A stretch of DNA of 38,377 nt, taken from Chlorobiota bacterium. Lineage in GTDB: Bacteria; Bacteroidota; Bacteroidia; Bacteroidales; F082. Every line of letters begins with the position of its first letter. The first letter of the stretch is position 1. The stretch covers positions 1 through 38,377 of the forward strand of contig JAUVKF010000028.1 in NCBI GenBank assembly GCA_030596395.1. Direction: 5' to 3'. Below, piece by piece: positions 32,163-38,377 of the stretch. Made by a program: the position numbers and the translations under genes. The notes under the pieces are model-generated. The model saw only the letters and a list, made by a program, of their open reading frames with translations, was not told where the DNA came from and ran no database searches.

Positions 32163-32900
32163 CTATTCTTGAACAATTATATAAAAACACGGACTTTGAT
32201 TCTCAATCTTTTGCCATTTTGCTTCACTACCTCTCCTCATATAAAAAGTTCCATCTTTTGTATTTAGGTTAAAGAGAACATTTGCTGTTGGTTGTTTTGA
32301 CCTATTCACTTTAACAAGGTTTTGTTCATTAACTCCAGAAATTTTAACCCATTCGATTGAAATCACTATCGTTCCCCTTTCGTACAAATCATATGTAGTT
32401 AAATCTATTTGTTGCCAACCTTTATAATCACTTAATGAAATAAATATTTCTTCTCTAAGTAATTCTTCATCAGGTAATCCATCTTTTATTGAGCGGATAT
32501 GAAGTCGGAATAAAATTGTATCAAATGACTGTTTATAAACTCGAAAATTAAAACTTTCAATTTTAACAGTATTATTACCCAAATCCAATGGCAACCCTAT
32601 TTCATGTCCTTTAGCGAAATCAGTTCCACCCCAACCACATACTACTCCAAATCTTGATATTTTTTTCGTTCCGATTATTTTAGATTTTCCTGTCGGTTTT
32701 ACAGTCACAACTTTTAGTTCAGTTGATCTTCTTTTTAGTTCAATTGAGTTTTTTTGATTTTTAAGTTCACTCAATGCAAATGTCTGAGATTCATAACCAA
32801 TCATTGAAAACCTAATTCTTGAGTCAATTGATAATTTATCAATTCTTAACTTAAACAGACCTTGTTCATTAGTGATAGTTCCTCTTGAAGTTCCTACCAC
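32163..32900 (-). CDS. Carboxypeptidase-like regulatory domain protein, 5' end probably lost
   Basis: A 245-codon frame with a GTG as first possible start. It begins inside a CarboxypepD_reg-like domain: NIGVVGTSRGTITNEQGLFKLRI normally follows about 25 earlier residues. The N-terminal strand and any signal peptide are absent in this frame, and a TAG stands seven codons upstream of the GTG. Another frame just upstream reads MKNRLLIILAW and then stops, which looks like the start of a signal peptide. I infer a deletion or frameshift that joined the two. The C-terminal part (FNFRVYKQSFDTILFRLHI, GWQQIDLTTYDLYERGTIVISIEWV) is otherwise intact and has no recognised catalytic motif. It could also be an intact cytoplasmic gene, but that fits the family poorly. 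Confidence 0.6.
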   Translation of the reverse strand: MVGTSRGTITNEQGLFKLRIDKLSIDSRIRFSMIGYESQTFALSELKNQKNSIELKRRSTELKVVTVKPTGKSKIIGTKKISRFGVVCGWGGTDFAKGHEIGLPLDLGNNTVKIESFNFRVYKQSFDTILFRLHIRSIKDGLPDEELLREEIFISLSDYKGWQQIDLTTYDLYERGTIVISIEWVKISGVNEQNLVKVNRSKQPTANVLFNLNTKDGTFYMRRGSEAKWQKIENQSPCFYIIVQE

Positions 32901-33100
32901 GCCAATATTATTAAAAGTCTATTTTTCATTAAGTTCTAATCACAGCATTTTCAATTATTTGATGCTTTATGGATTTCGGCCACATTGTGCTGCCTGACTT
33001 GGTTATATGTGAAACAAAATTAAATATATCAGGTTCTCGTTCCCGGATATAAGGAAGTTATGTTCTCATTATCTTATCTTCTATTATTTTCAGAGAACTG

Positions 33101-33139
33101 ATCCCCCTCTGTCGTTGGTGTCGACACCAACAAGGGGAT
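33101..33139. terminator. Hairpin downstream of the DUF2279 gene
   Basis: GTTGGTGTCGACACCAAC is a perfect palindrome (33114-33131), and ATCCCC (33101-33106) with GGGGAT (33134-33139) extends the stem. It lies just after the DUF2279 stop on the minus strand. There is no T-run, so termination is possible but not assured; it may be one of the dispersed palindromes. Confidence 0.5.
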
Positions 33140-33142
33140 AGA

Positions 33143-34072
33143 CTAAAAATATATCCAATGCCAAACAACCCCATTTTCATTATTATACTCAAGCGTTGGG
33201 AAAGGTAATTTGATAAAACTGAGCAGCTTAAAAGTAAATTGAAGAAAAGCGGAGTTGGTTTTTATTTTTGTCCAGTCGATATCCATTGACAGGTAATATT
33301 GCCGTACCCTGTTAAAATCAGCCGGTTCACCATTATCACAGGTTTTAGAATTCTTAGTTTCGTGTATCATACCTTTTCCTCCATATCCGGCTGCAACATT
33401 TATCCAAGCAGGGAAACGTGAATCCTTTCTTAAAAAAGATTTAATATTCATTGTTAACCAGTAGGTATGCCCGTTATAATCTTTCAGGATACGTTGTAAT
33501 TCGTTTTCACCCAATTTATTCGGTTTACAATCGGCATATTCAGTCGGATGATACGAGAATTTCAATCGGAACCTCTGCTCTTTCCATCCCAGCTGTTGAC
33601 CAAGAAACATTCCCATTCCCAGAGTATTTGCCAATAAATCAGACCATGACGCGCCGTAATCATCGGAAAAACCATCTAATATCTCAATCACTGTCATAGC
33701 CGACCATCCCATTACTCCTCCATAAATTGCTGATTTTTTGTTGTTTAGCCCTGACCAGCGCAACATCCAATATCCGTAGTTACTAAAAGTATAGGCAGTT
33801 GTTACATGTCCCGCTTTATCAAGCTGTAACCAGTATTGGCTGTCGGGAATAAAATGGAAAGCAGTTTTATCAGTATCTTTATACCAGGCAAAATATAGTA
33901 CTGTTAACGAACTTGCGTAGGCAACGCTGCTTCCGATAATTACGGTATTAAGCCGTTTTTTATTAAGCGTATCCTGTTGAGTTTGACCGGATATTTCACC
34001 AGCCAAATAAAATAATATTAAACAAAGAATTAATAATCTGTTCGAGATTCCGGCAAATGCGTTTTTTATCAT
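33143..34072 (-). CDS. DUF2279 family membrane-associated protein
   Basis: A protein of about 309 residues with a signal-like N-terminal segment (LLILCLILFYLAGEISG). A second hydrophobic stretch, VIIGSSVAYASSLTVLYFAW, follows. LDKAGHVTTAYTFSNYGYWML and ASWSDLLANTLGMGMFLGQQL are DUF2279 hallmarks, with the Asp-Lys-Ala-Gly-His and Asp-Leu-x-Ala-Asn patterns of the YfiM group. Later segments contain barrel-like strands. The function is unknown; similar genes are often near cell-envelope genes. The frame opens at 34093, overlapping the mltG stop by eight bases, but that extension puts acidic residues before the signal, so the ATG at 34072 is preferred. Confidence 0.72.
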   Translation of the reverse strand: MIKNAFAGISNRLLILCLILFYLAGEISGQTQQDTLNKKRLNTVIIGSSVAYASSLTVLYFAWYKDTDKTAFHFIPDSQYWLQLDKAGHVTTAYTFSNYGYWMLRWSGLNNKKSAIYGGVMGWSAMTVIEILDGFSDDYGASWSDLLANTLGMGMFLGQQLGWKEQRFRLKFSYHPTEYADCKPNKLGENELQRILKDYNGHTYWLTMNIKSFLRKDSRFPAWINVAAGYGGKGMIHETKNSKTCDNGEPADFNRVRQYYLSMDIDWTKIKTNSAFLQFTFKLLSFIKLPFPTLEYNNENGVVWHWIYF

Positions 34073-34085
34073 GAAGTCAGCCTGA

Positions 34086-35174
34086 TCATTCATAAATTTT
34101 TAGCTTGTTAAGCGCTTCCTGGTAACTTTTTGCATTCCGGTTATGCTGCGCTCCGGTTTTAGCAAAAACATGGTAACCTGATAAATCATCTTTAGCACAG
34201 AAATAAAAATAGCCGTTGCTGTCGTAATTGAGGACAGCATCAATTGATGAAATGGAAGGGATACAAATGGGGCCGGGCGGTAACCCAAGATGCCGGTAGG
34301 TATTATAAGGTGAATCTACCTTTTTATGTATGTTGAGCACCCTGCGAATATTAAAATCGCCAACAGCATAAACCACAGTGGGATCGGCCTGCAGGCGCCA
34401 ACCTGCTTTAATACGATTCATGTAAACGCCGGCAATAGCAGTTTTTTCATCATTCTTGTTCGTTTCTTTTTCGATGATTGAGGCAAGTGTTACAACTTCA
34501 GCTACAGTCAAATTTATGGTTGCGGCCCGTGAGGTACGGTAGTTATCCCAGAATTTTGAATATTCTTCATACATCCTGTTAACAAACTCATTGGCGCTGG
34601 TGTTCCAATAAAACTCATAGGTATTTGGAATGAACAATGTTGAGACAGTTTCGAGGGTTAACCCAAAGGTTTTGAGTTGGTTTGTATCCGACAATATCGC
34701 AGCAATTGATGCAGAATCTGCCTCAATTTGTTTATCAACTAAGCCTGCAACCTGGTAAATATTCCTCACATTATTAAAAATTACATTTACCGGTACCTGG
34801 TTACCCGACCGAAGTAAGTCAATAAGTTCGTTATTGTTCATGTCGTTGCTGATCATGTATTTTCCCGGAAGGACTCTAAAGGGTAATTTTTTTTGTTTGG
34901 CCCACCATTCAAAATTGTTTCGGTGAACAATCAGGCCCTGTTTGTATAGAATTGTTTTTAAGTCCTCATACTCAGATCCGGTAGGGACATAGATCGCTAC
35001 TTCCTTTCCGTCAGATGTCCAAACATTTGGGCTAAAAACGAGGTTATACAGATAGTATCCTGCCCCTGCAAGAAGTAAAACAATAATAATGACCAACCAG
35101 ATTAAAAACTTAACAAACCTGCGTTTGCCTTTTTTCTTGGTTGGGCTGCCGTAACTGGAGTGATAGTATTCCAT
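34086..35174 (-). CDS. mltG: Endolytic murein transglycosylase MltG
   Basis: A 362-residue inner membrane protein. A basic N-terminal tail precedes one membrane anchor (FLIWLVIIIVLLLAGAGYYL, about 23-42). The periplasmic part contains a LysM-like region and the YceG catalytic domain. The catalytic Glu is visible as E235 in LASIIEKETNK, followed by ADPTVVYAVGDF and YNTYRHLGLPPGPICIPS, both strongly conserved. MltG cuts nascent glycan strands and limits their length. It sits in a compact operon with dapF, whose product supplies the meso-diaminopimelate of peptidoglycan. Length is normal. Confidence 0.95.
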   Translation of the reverse strand: MEYYHSSYGSPTKKKGKRRFVKFLIWLVIIIVLLLAGAGYYLYNLVFSPNVWTSDGKEVAIYVPTGSEYEDLKTILYKQGLIVHRNNFEWWAKQKKLPFRVLPGKYMISNDMNNNELIDLLRSGNQVPVNVIFNNVRNIYQVAGLVDKQIEADSASIAAILSDTNQLKTFGLTLETVSTLFIPNTYEFYWNTSANEFVNRMYEEYSKFWDNYRTSRAATINLTVAEVVTLASIIEKETNKNDEKTAIAGVYMNRIKAGWRLQADPTVVYAVGDFNIRRVLNIHKKVDSPYNTYRHLGLPPGPICIPSISSIDAVLNYDSNGYFYFCAKDDLSGYHVFAKTGAQHNRNAKSYQEALNKLKIYE

Positions 35175-35186
35175 AATAATTCAAAA

Positions 35187-35714
35187 TTAAACTTGATTGA
35201 TGAGTTGAAGCATCAATTCATTTGTCCATCTGTTTCCTGTTTTATTCCAATCCTGTTTTTTTCCGCAATCAACAAAGCCCTTATTACGAAATAAATTCAG
35301 GCTCACTTTATTATTCTCTTCTATATTGCAATAAAGCTGATGCAAACCAATATGGTTAAACGCATAATCAATTAGTATTTCCAGGGCAATTCCTGCAGAG
35401 CCATGTAACCTGTATTCTTCAAGCACTGTAATACCAACGCCAGCTCGTGAATTGCCAGGGTCAAAGTTAAAAAGATCAATAGCCCCGACTGGAAATACCT
35501 GGGTTCCCTCTGTTTTTTCGATGATAAAACGGGCCTGTTTGATCACATAGATATCTTTATCTGCCAACATAATGAATTGCTCCAGGTCGAAGCGCGAAAA
35601 TGGAGTTATGGTGTTACTCAAATGCCAAAGTGAGGTATCATTTTCCAATTTGAACAACATGTCCAGATCTTCCGGTTCAGGTGCTCTTAGCGATATGTTT
35701 TCTTGTCTTAACAA
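35187..35714 (-). CDS. GNAT family N-acetyltransferase (RimJ/RimL-like)
   Basis: A 175-residue acetyltransferase. The acetyl-CoA binding region is seen at GVGITVLEEYRLHGSAGIALEILIDYAF, followed by LHQLYCNIEENNKVSLNLFRNKGF, the usual final strand-helix pair of the RimJ/RimL type. The substrate is unknown; ribosomal protein acetylation is only one option. The start is a TTG at 35714: no in-frame ATG or GTG lies between the upstream stop and this codon, and the ORF needs this region to keep ISLRAPEPEDL, the typical family beginning. It lies between dapF (18 bases upstream) and mltG (12 bases downstream). Confidence 0.8.
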   Translation of the reverse strand: MLRQENISLRAPEPEDLDMLFKLENDTSLWHLSNTITPFSRFDLEQFIMLADKDIYVIKQARFIIEKTEGTQVFPVGAIDLFNFDPGNSRAGVGITVLEEYRLHGSAGIALEILIDYAFNHIGLHQLYCNIEENNKVSLNLFRNKGFVDCGKKQDWNKTGNRWTNELMLQLINQV

Positions 35715-35724
35715 TATATATTGT
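35711..35724. repeat. 14-base palindrome across the acetyltransferase start
   Basis: ACAATATATATTGT is perfectly self-complementary and contains the TTG start codon of the acetyltransferase. It could be a weak mRNA hairpin or operator. AT-rich palindromes also arise by chance, so weight is low. Confidence 0.4.
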
Positions 35725-35732
35725 CGGTAAAA

Positions 35733-36521
35733 TTATAAATCAATTGATCCTTTAAAAACCATTTCAGCCGGTCCTCTCAGCCAGATAGAATCAAAATAGC
35801 CATTGGTTTCGTTAAACTCCACACCAAATTCTCCTCCAGTGGTATGTATACTGAATCCTTTCCTTCCGGTTTCAAAATAAGCAGCAATTGCTGAAGCAGT
35901 AACACCGGTACCACACGATAATGTTTCGTTTTCGACACCCCTTTCATAGGTACGTATAAAAAGCCTGTTGTTGCTTATTTCCACAAAGTTAACATTAATC
36001 CCTGCAGGAGCAAACCGCTCACTGTATCGTGTTTTACTACCCTCATTGACCACATCAATTTCGGCAACTTTTTTTACAAATTCAACATAATGCGGTGATC
36101 CGGTATTTAAAACATAAAACTCAGGTTCTTTTATCACTTCTGTAACATCGTTCATCGAAAGTGAAACGTCCCAACTTTTTCCGGAATTTATGTCATTGTT
36201 TACAACTGCTTTGTGCAATCCATCAACAGCTTTAAAAATAATGTTTCGACCCACAATGTTTTGCAAATAAGCAAAGGCAGCAACACACCTGCCACCATTT
36301 CCGCATAAACTCGCAAGATGTCCGTCAGCATTGTAATACAACATTTCAAAATCCGAATCGGCAGCATCCTTTAGGACCATCAAACCGTCCGCACCAATGC
36401 CAAAATGTCGGTCACAGATCAATTTTATATGGTCGGATGATAAAGGAAGTTGTTGCATTCTGTCATCAATAATGATGAAATCATTCCCGTTACCCTGAAA
36501 CTTATAAAATTCGAATTTCAT
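35733..36521 (-). CDS. dapF: Diaminopimelate epimerase
   Basis: This 262-residue enzyme converts LL- to meso-diaminopimelate for lysine and peptidoglycan. Family features are FYKFQGNGNDFIIID at the start, GIGADGLMVL, and YYNADGHLASLCGNGGRCVAAFAY with catalytic Cys73. The second catalytic Cys203 is in ETLSCGTGVTASA. Both cysteines are present, so the enzyme should be active. It heads an operon on the minus strand that continues with the acetyltransferase, mltG and the DUF2279 gene. Its promoter should lie in the 158-base divergent region shared with the DegP gene; no full -33/-7 pair was recognised there. Confidence 0.96.
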   Translation of the reverse strand: MKFEFYKFQGNGNDFIIIDDRMQQLPLSSDHIKLICDRHFGIGADGLMVLKDAADSDFEMLYYNADGHLASLCGNGGRCVAAFAYLQNIVGRNIIFKAVDGLHKAVVNNDINSGKSWDVSLSMNDVTEVIKEPEFYVLNTGSPHYVEFVKKVAEIDVVNEGSKTRYSERFAPAGINVNFVEISNNRLFIRTYERGVENETLSCGTGVTASAIAAYFETGRKGFSIHTTGGEFGVEFNETNGYFDSIWLRGPAEMVFKGSIDL

Positions 36522-36679
36522 GTTAAAAAACTTTAAAAATTATGGTTCAAGACAACAATGGTATAAATTTGAGTGTTAATTAATTTCACAGCAACCATAA
36601 TTCATCACACAATTCAAGTTCCAAAAGAACAAAAGTAATTGAGAAATTGGTATAAAAAATATCTAAAATAATTTATGTC

Positions 36680-38155
36680 ATGAAAATATTTGGTAAAAGT
36701 TTCTTAGGTGCAGCAGCAGGGACCGTTTTTGTTTTTCTGATTGTTTTATTTTTCACCAATAAATCTTCAGAAAAGAACCACAGCGACACTTTGCAATACA
36801 GTGAATATCAGGCACAAAAACCTGCATATCAAGACATCCCTGTTCACCAATCAAATTACCCGGTTCCACAAAATGTAGATTTAACTTCCGCTGCAGAAAA
36901 AACAGTAAATGCAGTTGTACATATTAAAACCGAAATGCAGGTAAAAACAACTTCTTACGATGATTTTTTCGGAACTTTCAGACATTATTTTGGCAACCCG
37001 TACCACAACAATACTTATGTAGCTTTTGGATCGGGAGTTATTATTTCTCCGGATGGGTATATTGTTACAAACAATCATGTTGTTGAAGGTGCTGACAAGG
37101 TTACAGTTACTTTTAACAATAAGGAAGAAAAGGAAGCCACTATTATTGGAACCGATCCAACAACCGATCTGGCGCTTATTAAGGTTGATGGAAGCAGTTT
37201 GGTTTATCTGAACTATGGGAATTCTGACAATTTAAAAATTGGTGAATGGGTGCTGGCCGTTGGAAACCCATTCAATCTTACCTCAACAGTAACAGCCGGT
37301 ATAGTTAGCGCAAAAGCAAGAAACATCCATATACTCGGTGCAGCATCAGCAATTGAATCATTTATTCAAACCGATGCCGTTGTTAACAGGGGAAACAGTG
37401 GTGGCGCATTAGTAAATACACATGGAGAACTTGTTGGCATTAATGCTGCAATTGCTTCCCATACGGGTGTTTACGAAGGATACTCATTTGCCATACCGGT
37501 AAATATTGTACAAAAGGTAGTAGGCGACCTGATGAATTACGGGGAAATTCAGCGCGCTTACATCGGAGTGCAAATTAGAGATATCGATGCCCATTTTGCA
37601 GACGAGTTAGGGCTTGAACAGGTAAGAGGTGTTTATATCGCAAGCATTGTTGAAAGTGGAGGTGCTGATGAGGCCGGAATGCAGGAAGGGGATGTGATCT
37701 TATCCATCAATGGTTACGAAACAAACAGTTTATCAACGCTGATGGGTACTATAGCGCAACATAGCCCAGGTGAAATAGTGAATATTGAAGTAATAAGAAA
37801 TAATAAATTGCTGAATTACGATGTCATTCTAAAAAACCAAAATAATACTACTGCCCTCGTAAAAGCTGAAGATTCTTTCTTTAATGAGATGCTTGGCGCC
37901 TCATTACAAAAAGTAAAGGATCAGGAACTTGATGCTATGGGCATTACCAGTGGATTGAAGATTATAAATATTGATGATGGAATATTAAGGCGGGGAGGTA
38001 TTTCGGAAGGTTTTATTATTACAGATATCAATGGTGTACAGGTAAATTCAGCAATCACTTTGAAGCGCGCCATACAATCAGGGAAAGGTAATTACGTTAG
38101 ATTAAGGGGTGTATATCCTAACGGAACAAAAGTTTCTTATGAATTTATGCTCTAA
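36680..38155 (+). CDS. DegP/HtrA-type periplasmic serine protease (Do family)
   Basis: A 491-residue periplasmic protease/chaperone. A signal or anchor segment ([18 protein letters not shown], 8-25) is followed by the trypsin-like domain. The catalytic triad is His133 ([10 protein letters not shown]), Asp163 ([11 protein letters not shown]) and Ser240 ([10 protein letters not shown]). Two PDZ domains follow, about 285-385 ([29 protein letters not shown]) and 400-490 ([28 protein letters not shown]). The second is short but complete. These enzymes degrade misfolded envelope proteins. The rpoD gene starts 70 bases downstream on the same strand, an arrangement also seen in other Bacteroidota. 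degP/degQ/htrA assignment is left open. Confidence 0.93.
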   Translation: MKIFGKSFLGAAAGTVFVFLIVLFFTNKSSEKNHSDTLQYSEYQAQKPAYQDIPVHQSNYPVPQNVDLTSAAEKTVNAVVHIKTEMQVKTTSYDDFFGTFRHYFGNPYHNNTYVAFGSGVIISPDGYIVTNNHVVEGADKVTVTFNNKEEKEATIIGTDPTTDLALIKVDGSSLVYLNYGNSDNLKIGEWVLAVGNPFNLTSTVTAGIVSAKARNIHILGAASAIESFIQTDAVVNRGNSGGALVNTHGELVGINAAIASHTGVYEGYSFAIPVNIVQKVVGDLMNYGEIQRAYIGVQIRDIDAHFADELGLEQVRGVYIASIVESGGADEAGMQEGDVILSINGYETNSLSTLMGTIAQHSPGEIVNIEVIRNNKLLNYDVILKNQNNTTALVKAEDSFFNEMLGASLQKVKDQELDAMGITSGLKIINIDDGILRRGGISEGFIITDINGVQVNSAITLKRAIQSGKGNYVRLRGVYPNGTKVSYEFML

Positions 38156-38225
38156 AAATTTGCAATTTAGACTAAATTTAAATAAATTGCGTGCCCTTAT
38201 TCTAAAATACTGCTGGGAAATATAT

Positions 38226-38377
38226 ATGAGACAACTAAAAATAACAAAATCCATCACTAACCGAAATACGGCTTCTCTTGATAAATATCTTCAGGAGATC
38301 GGTAGAGAAGACCTGATTACAGCTGAACAAGAGGTTGAACTTGCCCGTAAAATTAAAACAGGCGACCGTATTGCACT
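38226..38377 (+). CDS. rpoD: Primary sigma factor RpoD, 5' part (runs off the window)
   Basis: The first 50 codons read [50 protein letters not shown]. The opening [10 protein letters not shown] is characteristic of the Bacteroidota housekeeping sigma factor, and [13 protein letters not shown] begins region 1.2. The frame is still open at the window edge. It recognises the TAnnTTTG promoters suggested elsewhere in this window. It follows the DegP gene closely. Confidence 0.93.
   Translation, partial: MRQLKITKSITNRNTASLDKYLQEIGREDLITAEQEVELARKIKTGDRIA

Noticed and set aside
36522..36679. Regulatory sites in the dapF/DegP divergent region
   Set aside because: A-rich stretches and TAATTTTT-like words are present but no full promoter pair or palindrome could be supported.

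Overview
The window looks like a chromosomal segment from an uncultured or environmental member of the Bacteroidota, probably near the Bacteroidales/Marinilabiliales. Several things point this way. Two adjacent secreted proteins end in the two type IX secretion (T9SS) sorting domains. Bacteroidota-type -7 boxes (TAnnTTTG) precede many genes, and Shine-Dalgarno sequences are largely absent. The other indicators are a PiT transporter fused to a PhoU-like domain, a phosphate-selective porin O/P, a PorT-like barrel and a primary sigma factor beginning [10 protein letters not shown]. No tRNA, rRNA, CRISPR array or transposase was seen.

Layout. 1-3600 is an AT-rich accessory cassette. It carries one large gene, a reverse transcriptase fused to a C-terminal nitrilase-like domain, which resembles defence-associated reverse transcriptase type 1 (DRT1). 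It is bracketed by short inverted repeats (TGGCATACAAC, four bases, TATAT) and preceded by a long hairpin. 3641-7082 holds a DUF985 cupin, a PorT-like barrel and the RNA-binding factor Tex. 7119-11604 encodes two large T9SS cargo proteins. 11835-13283 is a divergent pair, THEP1-type NTPase and PrmC, closed by a perfect hairpin. 13350-18282 carries a SLOG-fold (cpYpsA-like) protein directly behind a PiT-PhoU phosphate transporter, then a prolyl oligopeptidase lipoprotein. 18660-19767 is aroK overlapping a class II aldolase. 19839-20401 is a DUF433/DUF5615 toxin-antitoxin pair, part of which is duplicated 600 bp away.

20933-25579 holds a beta-helix lipoprotein, the rRNA methyltransferase RlmD and the porin O/P. 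25726-28839 holds NnrD/NnrE facing a small operon: membrane methyltransferase, thioredoxin-glutaredoxin fusion, orphan GroES-like protein. 29087-32027 encodes citrate lyase as a CitD-CitE fusion plus CitF. 32163-32900 is a gene that appears to have lost its 5' end. 33143-36521 is a compact operon: dapF, GNAT acetyltransferase, mltG, DUF2279. 36680 to the right edge holds a DegP/HtrA protease and the first 50 codons of rpoD.

Most of the window is ordinary housekeeping chromosome interrupted by small dispersed palindromes, including CTGGCAGGTC-type and GC-rich hairpins. The best candidate for a distinct biological system is the RT-nitrilase cassette at the left edge. Its catalytic residues are all visible, and its boundaries and upstream hairpin suggest a mobile, self-contained defence unit. 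The core architecture is already known as DRT1; what may be new is the way it is packaged.
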